Positions 35,856-44,475 of a DNA stretch of 64,000 nucleotides are shown in pieces. Location of the stretch: positions 124,001 to 188,000 of the forward strand of contig JBMFVV010000001.1 in the NCBI GenBank assembly GCA_049965815.1, in the 5' to 3' direction. Below the pieces are notes generated by a model. The model saw only the letters and a list, made by a program, of their open reading frames with translations. It searched no databases and was not told the DNA's origin. The position numbers were made by a program, and so were the translations under genes. The DNA is from GCA-001856825 sp049965815. GTDB lineage: Archaea; Thermoplasmatota; Thermoplasmata; Thermoplasmatales; GCA-001856825. Within the stretch, counting starts at the first letter, position 1. Each line of letters begins with the position of its first letter.

Positions 35856-38546
35856 ATGATAGCAAATTCGGGTATTGTTCTGAAAGATGGAAGTCTAGTA
35901 GTCGTGAGGGAATATAATGAATCCGATCTATCAAAATTCAAGGAATTTATCAATTCTCTAACAGACTCTTCCATTCAGGGCCGGTTTATGCAAAACATCC
36001 CAAGAGATAGGGCACTGGAGATTCTACTTGAAAAGGGAGCGGTGTCAGTAGTAGCGCTTAGGGATGATAAAATAATAGCCCACGGTGCACTTTACGATAG
36101 TGGAAAAGGTTCGTCAGAAGTAGGCATCATAGTGAGTGAAAAGTACCAGTCTCTCGGTCTGGGTACTGCTATCCTGGGCTTAATGGCAGAGTATGCAGTC
36201 AGGTCTGGTTCTGGGTATATCACAACATATGTTTCCCCTGAGAACTACAAGATGATTGCAGCCCTAAAGAATATGGGATTTGCTGTTGAATCATCTACCA
36301 AACCTGGTGCGCTGGAGGTTAAATTTTCCCCTTCACTCCTACCAGAAGCGATCAATAAATTCGAGAACAGGGATGCCATTTCCGCTGTTAATGGGGTCAA
36401 GATATTCCTTGAACCGAAGAGCATAGCAGTAGTCGGTGCCTCGTCTAACAGGGACTCTATTGGTGGACAGCTCTTCTACAATCTTCTGGAGAGCAATTTC
36501 AAGGGGGAAATTTTCCCCGTCAATCCGTCACATGAATTCGTGCAGGGAATCAGAGCTTACAAGTCTGTCAAGGACATCGAATACCCCGTCGATATGGCAC
36601 TGATAGTTATACCGGCGGAATATGCATTGAAGGCCATAGAGGAATGTGGGGAAAAGGGCGTCAAGGGGCTGGTGATAATCACATCTGGATTCTCCGAAAT
36701 AGGCGAAGAAGGGAAGGAGAGGCAAGCACAGCTCACGAAGATATGCGACAAGTACGGCATGAGGGTCATAGGACCGAACTGCATGGGTGTCGTGAACAAT
36801 TCAGATGACGTATCCCTGAATGCACAGTTTTCTCCATTCAAGCCAGCAAAGGGAAGAGTTTCATTCCTGTCTCAATCCGGCGCACTGGGGATTGCAGTCT
36901 TTGATATCACAACTAAACTTGGCCTTGGATTAAGTTCATTCGTTTCTGTCGGAAACAAGATGGATATTTCTGGGAACGACCTGATACAGTACTGGGAAAA
37001 CGATCCAAATACGGATGTTATTCTTCTCTATCTGGAATCTTTCGGGAACCCGATCAAATTTTCCAGGCTAGCCAGAAGGATCACGAAGAAGAAACCCATA
37101 GTCGTAGTGAAGAGCGGGAGGGGATCTGCAGGATTCAAGGCAACGCAGTCTCATACGGCAGCCCTGCTATCAACTTCAGATGTGACCGTGGATGCCCTCT
37201 TCAAACAGAGCGGCATCATAAGGACTGATACGCTTGACGAGATGTTTGATGTAACGTCTGTTCTCGCTCACCAGCCGGTACCCAAGGGGAACAGGGTAGC
37301 CATACTCACAAATGCAGGGGGGGCAGGTATACTGGCAGCAGATGCCTGCGAGTCGCATGGTCTTGTTGTTTCTGACCTTCCCGAGGCGGCCAAACAGAAG
37401 CTCAGGAGCTTCCTACCGGATATAGCTAGCGTGAGGAATCCTATTGACATGACTGCCGGCACTGGCCCGGACGCCTATGCCAGGGCGATTGAGGTGCTTG
37501 GAACTGTTGACGAGATAGATTCCATCATAGTCATATTCATCCTGCCGCAGGTGATAGACCCGAATAACGTGGCCAAGAACATTATAGAGGGAACCAAGAA
37601 CATAAACAATTCCAAGACGGTTGTCTCTGTTTTCATGGGGGTAAAGGGCATGTCTGAGATACTCAAGGGGGAGGGAATTAGCATTCCATCGTTCCCATTC
37701 CCAGAAGATGCAGCAATTTCCCTTGCAAAGGCAGTTGAGTATGGAAAGTGGAAATATGCACCTGCAAGACCAACTATATCTGAAGATGACATAGATAAGG
37801 AAAGCGTCAAGGCAATCATTTCAAAGGCACTGAGAGGCGGTAAGGAGTGGCTTACGTATAACGAATGCAATTTTGTTCTTAATACGTACAAGATCCCCAC
37901 TATCAAGACAGCAACTGCAGTAAGTCCAGAAGAGGTGAAGTTGAGGCTCCAGGGATGGGACGGAAAGGTTGCAATAAAGGCATATGGCCCGAAGTTGATC
38001 CACAAGAGCGATGTAGGCGCTGTCAAGCTTGATGTCCCTGTTGCCGACGCACCTGATGAATCTGAGAAAATGATTAATATGCTCAAATCAAAAGGGTTTG
38101 AAGTAGACTATCTCGTAGTCCAAGAAATGGTATCCGAGGGAATAGAAATGATAGCTGGATCTACTCAAGACCCTGCATTCGGTCCACTGGTCGTCGCTGG
38201 TATGGGAGGAAAGTTGGTGGAGCTGCTGAAGGATATTTCGACAAGACTGGCTCCCATAGACAGGGAAGATGCGGATGCGATGATTTCCGAGCTGAGGACG
38301 GCTAAGATACTGAGGGGTTATCGTGGCGGAATTGTAGCGGATGAAAATGCTTACAAGGATGTCATTGTCAGGGTATCTAGGCTCGTAAGCGATAATCCTG
38401 AGATAGCTGAGCTTGACCTTAATCCTGTGATGGTGCTTGAAAAGGGAAAAGGTACGAAAACCGTAGATTTCAGGATAAGGGTTGCCAATATTTCAGATAA
38501 CAGAACTCCATTTGTTGCCAAAAGCCTGATAAAGACGTCTGCGTGA
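35856..38546 (+). CDS. GNAT-fused ADP-forming acyl-CoA (acetyl-CoA) synthetase
   Basis: 896 aa fusion. Residues about 10-155 are a GNAT acetyltransferase ('VGIIVSEKYQSLGLGTAILGLMAEYA' is the acetyl-CoA loop). Then CoA-binding domain ('SIAVVGASSNRDSIGGQLFYNLL', about 190), ligase domain with 'VKSGRGSAGFKATQSHTAALLST' holding the candidate phospho-histidine, and C-terminal ATP-grasp ('VAIKAYGPKLIHKSDVGAVKL', 'FGPLVVAGMGGKLVELLKD', 'AELDLNPVMVL'). The reaction is acyl-CoA + ADP + Pi to acid + ATP + CoA; the GNAT part may acylate proteins or itself. It follows the dehydrogenase-lipB operon by 84 bp, so acyl-CoA made there could yield ATP here. GGTGG-type ribosome site precedes ATG 35856. Confidence 0.92.
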   Translation: MIANSGIVLKDGSLVVVREYNESDLSKFKEFINSLTDSSIQGRFMQNIPRDRALEILLEKGAVSVVALRDDKIIAHGALYDSGKGSSEVGIIVSEKYQSLGLGTAILGLMAEYAVRSGSGYITTYVSPENYKMIAALKNMGFAVESSTKPGALEVKFSPSLLPEAINKFENRDAISAVNGVKIFLEPKSIAVVGASSNRDSIGGQLFYNLLESNFKGEIFPVNPSHEFVQGIRAYKSVKDIEYPVDMALIVIPAEYALKAIEECGEKGVKGLVIITSGFSEIGEEGKERQAQLTKICDKYGMRVIGPNCMGVVNNSDDVSLNAQFSPFKPAKGRVSFLSQSGALGIAVFDITTKLGLGLSSFVSVGNKMDISGNDLIQYWENDPNTDVILLYLESFGNPIKFSRLARRITKKKPIVVVKSGRGSAGFKATQSHTAALLSTSDVTVDALFKQSGIIRTDTLDEMFDVTSVLAHQPVPKGNRVAILTNAGGAGILAADACESHGLVVSDLPEAAKQKLRSFLPDIASVRNPIDMTAGTGPDAYARAIEVLGTVDEIDSIIVIFILPQVIDPNNVAKNIIEGTKNINNSKTVVSVFMGVKGMSEILKGEGISIPSFPFPEDAAISLAKAVEYGKWKYAPARPTISEDDIDKESVKAIISKALRGGKEWLTYNECNFVLNTYKIPTIKTATAVSPEEVKLRLQGWDGKVAIKAYGPKLIHKSDVGAVKLDVPVADAPDESEKMINMLKSKGFEVDYLVVQEMVSEGIEMIAGSTQDPAFGPLVVAGMGGKLVELLKDISTRLAPIDREDADAMISELRTAKILRGYRGGIVADENAYKDVIVRVSRLVSDNPEIAELDLNPVMVLEKGKGTKTVDFRIRVANISDNRTPFVAKSLIKTSA

Positions 38547-38593
38547 TATCGGAATGACGGGTTCAACCTGCTGATCCGTATAGGAAAGACGTG

Positions 38594-38674
38594 CCAATCC
38601 ACATGGTGATTGGTGGGGTTACCTGAGCTATCCATAGGACCTGGACAGCCATTCCCAGGAAGAGATAGTCAGCT
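38594..38674 (+). other. Structured intergenic segment, candidate leader or small RNA
   Basis: The 193-bp gap between the synthetase and S6e contains several pairings: CCAAT(C)CAC/GTGATTGG at 38594-38613, and an outer AGCTATC/GATAG-AGCT pair (38626-38632 with 38664-38674) around an inner CCTGG/CCAGG stem (38640-38644, 38655-38659). A T-run follows at 38694. No reading frame of note. It may be a terminator plus leader, or a small RNA; the pairing was found by eye only. Confidence 0.3.
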
Positions 38675-38739
38675 GCTTCAATATCACCGAGAACTTTTTA
38701 TCAGTCGTCAAACTATGGGCAATAACGGTGATATAAGTA

Positions 38740-39132
38740 ATGGTTACCATGAGGGCTGTGATCTCTACCTCTGACGGGAAGACAAGGCAACTTGAAGTGC
38801 CAGAAGATAGGCAGAATGCCCTATACGGGAAGAAAATAGGAGAAGTGCTTGATGGCTCACTGCTGGGTTTCAGCAACACAAAGCTCCGGATAACTGGAGG
38901 GAGTGACAAGGACGGATTCCCCATGAGGAACGACTTCCCTGGAATGAGGAGGAAGAGGGTGCTTCTCACTGGCGGCGTTGGTTTCCATCCAACGCGGGAC
39001 GGAGTAAGGAAGAAGAAGAACATCAGGGGAAATACCATATCTGAGGATATATCTCAGGTAAATTTCTTTGTAGTAGAGGGGAAGATAGAAGAAGCTAAAG
39101 GAGAAACGAATGAAACTGCCAAGACCGCCTGA
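38740..39132 (+). CDS. rps6e: Ribosomal protein S6e
   Basis: 130 aa, normal for archaeal S6e. 'LYGKKIGEVLDGSLLGFSNTKLRITGGSDKDGFPMR' (about 29-64) and 'RRKRVLLTGGVGFHPTRDGVRKKKNIRGNTIS' (about 70-101) are the conserved core. ATG 38740 is favoured by GGTGAT 7 nt upstream; an ATG three codons later is possible. The gene overlaps aIF2 gamma by 23 bp, a common archaeal pairing. Confidence 0.95.
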   Translation: MVTMRAVISTSDGKTRQLEVPEDRQNALYGKKIGEVLDGSLLGFSNTKLRITGGSDKDGFPMRNDFPGMRRKRVLLTGGVGFHPTRDGVRKKKNIRGNTISEDISQVNFFVVEGKIEEAKGETNETAKTA

Positions 39133-40333
39133 AGTCAACATTGGGATGGTTGGCCATGTAGATCATGGCAAGAGCACTCTGACGAAACTCCTGACAGGTG
39201 TGAAAACTGATTATTTTTCAGAAGAGATCAAGAGGGGCATATCGATAAAACTTGGGTACGCAGACACTCCAATATATAGGTGCCCAGAAGGATTTCCAAC
39301 CAGGTACTCCATCAATTCAGCCGACTGTGGGAAGGGGGGTGTGGTTGAACGGGTTGTAAGTTTTGTGGATTCACCTGGTCATGAAAGCCTCATGGCCACA
39401 ATGCTGTCTGGTGCGGCAATAATGGATGGAGCCATAATGGTCATTGCGGCAAATGAAAAATGCCCAAAGCCGCAAACAAGGGAACACCTGATGGCGCTGA
39501 ACTTTCTTGGAATAAGGAACATTGTCATAGTGCAGAACAAGATAGACCTGGTCACTGAAGAACGTGCCATGGAAAGCTACAACGAAATCAAGGAATTCGT
39601 AAAGGGAACTGTCGCAGAAAAGGCACCCATAATACCGATGAGTGCCCTTGACAACGCAAATGTAGATTCGCTACTTGAAGCAATTGAACGAACTATTCCA
39701 ACCCGTAAGTTCGAAACTATCGGGACTGCGATGATGTACATAGCAAGAAGTTTCGACGTCAATAAACCAGGCACAAAACCCGAGTCCCTCCAGGGAGGGG
39801 TGATTGGGGGATCTATAATGTCGGGGAAATTCAAGGTCGGTGACGAGATAGAAATATCGCCTGGAATATCTACGACCAAAGGAGGGAAGAGAAGCTGGAC
39901 TACGATCCAGACACAGATATCCTCTATAATCTCTGGAAACATTTCACTCAATGAAAAAGGACCGGGAGGTCTTGTTGGGATAGGGACTAAACTAGACCCT
40001 TTCCTCACAAAGGGCGATAGTCTGGTTGGCATGGCTGTAGGATTGAAGGGTACCCTGCCCAAACCTGTTTTCAAGATTTCAATGAAGACCAACATACTGA
40101 ACAAGGTGGTTGGCAGTTCTGAAGAACTCAACGTTGACAGGATAATAAAAGGGGAGACACTGCTACTGAATGTAGCAACTGCTGTGACTGTTGCAGTTGT
40201 TACCCAGGCAAAGGGAGAGGTAATGGAAGCAGAACTGAAATACCCAGTGATAGTGCTGTCTGGACAGAATGTTGCAATCAGCCGGAAAATACAGAACAGA
40301 TGGCGGCTCATAGGCAGCGGAATTGTCAGCTGA
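39110..40333 (+). CDS. eif2g: Translation initiation factor aIF2 gamma
   Basis: 407 aa GTPase. G1 'GHVDHGKST' (about 15-23), G3 'FVDSPGHESLM' (about 86-96), G4 'VQNKIDLV' and G5 'SALDNAN' are intact, followed by the two EF-Tu-like barrels with 'GGVIGGSIMSGKFKVGDEIEI'. It delivers initiator Met-tRNA to the small subunit. The zinc-knuckle insert before G3 keeps only one cysteine of each pair (CPEG...DCGKG), so zinc binding is doubtful. AAAGGAG lies 7 nt before the ATG inside S6e. Confidence 0.95.
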   Translation: MKLPRPPEVNIGMVGHVDHGKSTLTKLLTGVKTDYFSEEIKRGISIKLGYADTPIYRCPEGFPTRYSINSADCGKGGVVERVVSFVDSPGHESLMATMLSGAAIMDGAIMVIAANEKCPKPQTREHLMALNFLGIRNIVIVQNKIDLVTEERAMESYNEIKEFVKGTVAEKAPIIPMSALDNANVDSLLEAIERTIPTRKFETIGTAMMYIARSFDVNKPGTKPESLQGGVIGGSIMSGKFKVGDEIEISPGISTTKGGKRSWTTIQTQISSIISGNISLNEKGPGGLVGIGTKLDPFLTKGDSLVGMAVGLKGTLPKPVFKISMKTNILNKVVGSSEELNVDRIIKGETLLLNVATAVTVAVVTQAKGEVMEAELKYPVIVLSGQNVAISRKIQNRWRLIGSGIVS

Positions 40334-40353
40334 TCGATGATTCATCTTTTTGA

Positions 40354-40998
40354 TTAAAAGTTCTTCTTGCATCTTTCTCTGATAGAACAGGAATCGCACT
40401 TTGGTATCTTTTTGCAGACAAGCTTGCAGTGTTCATCGATCAGGGCATGAAATTCCATAAGCTGCTCCTGGTTAAATATCTTAGAAAGCACTGCCCTGAC
40501 CATCTCATAGTTTTTGTTTGAGATGCTCAGCCCGAAAAACCTGTTGAATAGCCTCAGTGTGTAGGCGTCCACAGGTACCGTTCTCTGATGAAAGGCGTAA
40601 AGTGCAATGCTGTCAGCCGTTTCCCTTCCGACTCCCGGTAATTTCAGCAGTTCTTCTCTAATGTCTATAGGTAGCGAGAGCCCCTCAATCTTTTCGTCAA
40701 AATAAAGAAGAACATTCTTCAGGTACCTTTCCTTCTGGAAGTGGAAACCTGCAGGCCTTATCTTTTCGCTAAGTTCAGGATCAGAAAGTAGTTGCCTGAC
40801 CGTTTTCCCCCTCAACCTGGCCATTGCCTTTTCGACGTTCTTCCAGGCAGTGTTCTGAGTGAGAACGGCACCTTCTATGACTTCAACAGGTGAATCTGCC
40901 GGCCACCAGTATACGAATCCATAATTCCTGGAAAGCGACCTGAATAAGGACAGCAGGGAGTCAGTTGAAATGATATCCGTACCCTTGGAATAATCCAG
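40354..40998 (-). CDS. MagIII/EndoIII-like HhH-GPD DNA glycosylase
   Basis: Helix-hairpin-helix 'LLKLPGVGRETADSIALYAF' is followed by catalytic Asp in 'TVPVDAYT'. The EndoIII lyase lysine is replaced by Glu (GRETAD), as in MagIII-type monofunctional glycosylases for alkylated bases. C-terminal cysteines C-x5-C-x2-C-x5-C ('CKKIPKCDSCSIRERC') should hold a 4Fe-4S cluster. Homologous sequence clearly continues upstream of the first ATG (40824): 'NYGFVYWWPADSPVEVIEGAVLTQNTAWKNVEKAM' is the family N-terminus. No ATG, GTG or TTG occurs in frame between that and the TAG at 41016-41014; CTG 40998 or ATT 41007 are the only near-cognate choices. The start given is therefore uncertain. Confidence 0.8.
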   Translation of the reverse strand: MDYSKGTDIISTDSLLSLFRSLSRNYGFVYWWPADSPVEVIEGAVLTQNTAWKNVEKAMARLRGKTVRQLLSDPELSEKIRPAGFHFQKERYLKNVLLYFDEKIEGLSLPIDIREELLKLPGVGRETADSIALYAFHQRTVPVDAYTLRLFNRFFGLSISNKNYEMVRAVLSKIFNQEQLMEFHALIDEHCKLVCKKIPKCDSCSIRERCKKNF

Positions 40999-41054
40999 CG
41001 AATAAATTGATTGCTACGTAGCTTCGTATAACCTATCTGTTCACTGGTCCAGTA

Positions 41055-42125
41055 TCACGTCTTTTGTGCCGCCTCTCTTCCCTTTTCTTTCAATTGCTCC
41101 TTTCCCTTTCTTATGCTGGCGATTAATTTCGGGACAATGTCGTATGCATCCCCTATCAGGGCTATATCAGAGTATTTGACTATTGGCGCGGCTGAGTCCT
41201 TGTTTATGGAAATAACGTACTCGGATGATTTCATACCTGCGACATGTTGAATCGCACCAGATACCCCTACCGCCACATACAGCTTCGGATGAACTGTCTT
41301 ACCTGTCTGTCCCACCTGCCTGTCTCTGGTGATCCATCCAGCATCGACAGTTGGCCTTGAGGCCGCCACTATACCACCAATTTCACCTGCAAGCTCCTCA
41401 AGCATCTTGAAGCCTTCTTTCTTGCCAAGACCCATGCCACCGCAGACGACAACATCAGCAGTCGTTATGTCAACTTCCTCTCTTGTGACAATCTGGAGAA
41501 GCTTCGTAACAACGTCTTCCTCCTTGATTTTGCTCTCCACCACTTCTATTTCGCCCTGTCTACCGATCTGTCTGTCTACTGGTTTGAAAATTCCAGGTCT
41601 TGCACTTGCCATTTGTGGCCTGTGCCTGCTGCATAGTATGTTTGCAAGAATTGCACCACCAAATGCTGGTCTCCTTGCTTCCAACAGTTTCTTTGATGGA
41701 TCGATATCGATTTCAGTGCAGTCTGCAGTTATTCCCGTGTTAACCCTTACTGCAATCCTTGATGCTAAATCTCTTCCATTATGCGTTGCACCTATAACGA
41801 AGTAGTTTGGTTTCTTTTCGGCGATCAGTGAAGCAATCATATCAGCATAAGGCCTTGTTCTGTAGTGCCTGTATACCGGGTTCTTCGCAAAGATAACCTT
41901 ATCCACTCCATACTCTATGGCTTCCTTCGCCATCTTTTCACCGGAATCGTCTGCCAGGAGAATTCCAACTAGCTTTTCGTTGTACTTGTCCGCAAGCCTT
42001 CTGCCGATACCTGCCATCTCCAGTGAAATCCTGGATAGTTCTCCGTCATTCTGCTCGAGCCAGATCCAGAGGTCCTTGTAGATCTCGACATTTGGTGGAG
42101 GAGTTGCGCACTTATTCTTTATCAT
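41055..42125 (-). CDS. etfA: Electron transfer flavoprotein alpha subunit (FixB)
   Basis: 356 aa. N-terminal ETF domain with 'DKVIFAKNPVYRHYRTRPYADMIA' and C-terminal FAD domain: 'VVCGGMGLGKKEGFKMLEELA' (about 232-252), 'SRPTVDAGWITRDRQVGQTGKTVHPKLYVAVGVSGAIQHVAGM' (signature, about 262-304). It accepts electrons from dehydrogenases with EtfB. Last gene of the fixC-fixX-etfB-etfA operon; its start overlaps the etfB stop (ATGA). Confidence 0.94.
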   Translation of the reverse strand: MIKNKCATPPPNVEIYKDLWIWLEQNDGELSRISLEMAGIGRRLADKYNEKLVGILLADDSGEKMAKEAIEYGVDKVIFAKNPVYRHYRTRPYADMIASLIAEKKPNYFVIGATHNGRDLASRIAVRVNTGITADCTEIDIDPSKKLLEARRPAFGGAILANILCSRHRPQMASARPGIFKPVDRQIGRQGEIEVVESKIKEEDVVTKLLQIVTREEVDITTADVVVCGGMGLGKKEGFKMLEELAGEIGGIVAASRPTVDAGWITRDRQVGQTGKTVHPKLYVAVGVSGAIQHVAGMKSSEYVISINKDSAAPIVKYSDIALIGDAYDIVPKLIASIRKGKEQLKEKGREAAQKT

Positions 42126-42904
42126 TTCACTACCCCCTTCTCTATGAGGACTGACACAACCTTGTCAAGTTCCTCTATCCCAGGTTTTGACGGGTTCTTC
42201 ACCGGATCCGGTACGGTCTTCATGTCCTTTACAATCGTAGGTGATCCCTTGAGGCCCACACAGGCCGGGTCCAGTTGGAGTTCCTTATTCGAGACTAGCC
42301 TTATGCCCTTCTTGTAAGCATCTATCTTCTTCTTAAGCGTTGGATTTCTTGGTTCGTTTGCGTTTAGAGTTATAGTTATCACAGCTGGTTTTCCTACCTT
42401 GATGGTTTCTTCAGCACCCTCGATATCCCTTGTCACAATGAAGTATCCATCCTGAAATTCTATCTTGTGCACATAAGTGGCCTGTTCATACCCCAGGAAT
42501 TCAGCTATTCCAGGACCAACGTGTCCAGTAGATGAGTCTGTAGTCTCTTCACCACAGAATATGACGTCGAATCCGCCCAAGTAATCTGCCACTGATGCCA
42601 GTGTGAATGCCGTTGGCCAGGTATCTGCACCCGCGAATACCCTATCAGTCACCAGGACTCCGTTGTCTGCTCCCCTTCCCATCAGTTCAAGAAGGGCAGT
42701 ATCGGCCATTGGGGGGCCCATTGTTATTACTGTGATCTCTCCACCGTACTTGCTCTTGATCTCTAGAGCTGCCTCCGTCGCGTTGACATCGGGCGGATTG
42801 ACGATATTCCTCGCCATACTTCTGTTGAGAGTCTTTGTTACGGGGTCGATGCTTATGTCCTGGCTATCAGGAACTTGTTTTATCATAACAGCTATTTTCA
42901 GCAT
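42122..42904 (-). CDS. etfB: Electron transfer flavoprotein beta subunit (FixA)
   Basis: 260 aa, normal size. 'MLKIAVMIKQVPDS' start, 'NPPDVNATEAALEIK' (about 37-51), 'GADTWPTAFTLASVADYLGGFDVIFCGEETTDSSTGHVGPGIAEFLG' (about 91-137) and 'KPAVITITLNANEPRNPTL' are the EtfB signature parts. Binds AMP or FAD at the interface with EtfA. The start is 6 nt after the fixX stop. Grouping with FixC and FixX marks this as the ETF of a membrane-linked or bifurcating Fix complex. Confidence 0.94.
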   Translation of the reverse strand: MLKIAVMIKQVPDSQDISIDPVTKTLNRSMARNIVNPPDVNATEAALEIKSKYGGEITVITMGPPMADTALLELMGRGADNGVLVTDRVFAGADTWPTAFTLASVADYLGGFDVIFCGEETTDSSTGHVGPGIAEFLGYEQATYVHKIEFQDGYFIVTRDIEGAEETIKVGKPAVITITLNANEPRNPTLKKKIDAYKKGIRLVSNKELQLDPACVGLKGSPTIVKDMKTVPDPVKNPSKPGIEELDKVVSVLIEKGVVK

Positions 42905-42910
42905 TTTTAA

Positions 42911-43189
42911 TCACCCGTACTTGTAGATAACTCCCTTGCCGGCCTTCGGAAAGTGCCACATAACGGAACCCTGGTCACAGGCAATTGAGCAGGTTCCGCA
43001 CTCCACGCAGTCTTCATACTGGAACGTAAGTTTTCCGTCCTGAAGGGTGTAGCACTGAGCTGGACATGCCATAACACAGAAGTGATGCGGACACTTCTCA
43101 CATATGCTTTCGTCCACCGTTATATGGGCGTAAGATTTGTCCACATCGTACTTCGTCTTTCCAAGTCTCTCCTTTATATCCAAGATCAC
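42911..43189 (-). CDS. fixX: FixX-type ferredoxin-like protein
   Basis: 92 aa. Cysteines are arranged 'CEKCPHHFCVMAC' (about 31-43) and 'CVECGTCSIAC' (about 65-75, CX2CX2CX3C), consistent with iron-sulfur binding as in FixX, the ferredoxin partner of FixC. It passes electrons from FixC to quinone or ferredoxin. ATG overlaps the fixC stop (ATGA at 43186-43189). Confidence 0.92.
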   Translation of the reverse strand: MILDIKERLGKTKYDVDKSYAHITVDESICEKCPHHFCVMACPAQCYTLQDGKLTFQYEDCVECGTCSIACDQGSVMWHFPKAGKGVIYKYG

Positions 43190-44475
43190 ATCCTCCTGTA
43201 AATGTAGTAGAAATCTGTAGCAGTCTTTAGCTTGCTCATCTTAAGGTCTGCAGCACAGGACCCGAGTATGTCCCTGACTTTTTTCTTGGGCTGTCCTCTT
43301 TCCCACAGCATTTCAAGAAGAATGCTCTCAAGCATCTTCGGGTATGTAGTATACATATTCTTGTTGTTTGTTACTTTCCTGATGTCTTTGAACGTTTTCA
43401 GGTCTTTCAGGACATAACTGTTTTCAAGCTTTTGCCTGTACAGAGAAAGGGAATCTGACGAGAAATCGTTCTTTCCCTTTGCTTCAACAGCAGTTTCACC
43501 TGCCAGAATACCAGAAAGGAATGCGTAATTCATTCCCTGCAACACCAGTCCATTACTGAATCCAAATCCTGCAGAGTCTCCTACTATCATGTATCCATCT
43601 CCATAGAGTTTTGGTACCATATCAAGTCCCCCTTCCGGAATCATGTGGGCACCGTACTCCGCAGTTGTACCACCCTCAATTAGAGGGGCAATTGAAGGGT
43701 GTTCCTTGAACTGCTCGATGATATCGTACGTGTGAGTTACCCCATTCTCCCTTAGTTGTTCCATGGGCGCCACAATGCCCAGCGAAATACTGTCCTTATT
43801 TGTGTAAAAGAATGCACCTATGTCAAGTTCCTGGAGGTTCCCCATTATATATTCTGATGCCATGCCTGACGTGGAACTCAGATTGAACCTGTCCTCAATC
43901 TTCTGAGGACTGAGTTTAATGATCTCCTTTACCCCGACCGATATTTCCCAGTCCTTCAGGGGACCTCTAAGTCCTGCCTCAATAGATAGCCTTGGGTTGA
44001 TTCCCTCCGCTAGAACCACAACGCTTGCAGTAACAACATCTCCAGATTCCTCAACGCCAATTATCTTACCGTCTTTTTTAACAAGAGATTCTACTGTAAT
44101 ACCTGGGATCACTGTTGCTCCTGCTTCCTTTGCCTTCTTTGCAAGCCATGGATCAAACTTTGATCTTAGAACTGTGTATCCCACCTTGTTGTCTTCAAAA
44201 ATCTTCGTCTTGAAATCTATTATTATAGATGACTTATCCGTTAAAAACCCAATTTTCTTGTCCTGAATAAAACGTTCAAGCGGAGCTTCGCTCTGCCATT
44301 TAGGTAGAATACGTGCTAGATCGTTCCCCCAGAGAACTCCTCCAGAAAGATTCTTAGCGCCAGGCGGATCAGCTCTGTCAACAAGCAGGACGCTGAGACC
44401 CTTTTGAGCCATTGTAATTGCCGCAGCCGAGCCAGCGTTTCCTGCACCAACAACTATTGCATCATAATCTGGCAT
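43186..44475 (-). CDS. fixC: FixC/ETF-quinone oxidoreductase-like flavoprotein
   Basis: 429 aa. FAD motif 'YDAIVVGAGNAGSAAAITMAQKG' (3-25) with 'VDRADPPGAKNLSGGVLWG' after it, 'VVLAEGINPRLSIEAGL' and 'GDGYMIVGDSAGFGFSNGLVLQGMNYAF' (about 285-312). These match FixC/ETF-QO. The GxGxxN form (GAGNAG) is common in this group. It probably docks to the membrane and oxidises ETF. First gene of the four-gene operon; upstream is a 427-bp gap. Confidence 0.93.
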   Translation of the reverse strand: MPDYDAIVVGAGNAGSAAAITMAQKGLSVLLVDRADPPGAKNLSGGVLWGNDLARILPKWQSEAPLERFIQDKKIGFLTDKSSIIIDFKTKIFEDNKVGYTVLRSKFDPWLAKKAKEAGATVIPGITVESLVKKDGKIIGVEESGDVVTASVVVLAEGINPRLSIEAGLRGPLKDWEISVGVKEIIKLSPQKIEDRFNLSSTSGMASEYIMGNLQELDIGAFFYTNKDSISLGIVAPMEQLRENGVTHTYDIIEQFKEHPSIAPLIEGGTTAEYGAHMIPEGGLDMVPKLYGDGYMIVGDSAGFGFSNGLVLQGMNYAFLSGILAGETAVEAKGKNDFSSDSLSLYRQKLENSYVLKDLKTFKDIRKVTNNKNMYTTYPKMLESILLEMLWERGQPKKKVRDILGSCAADLKMSKLKTATDFYYIYRRM

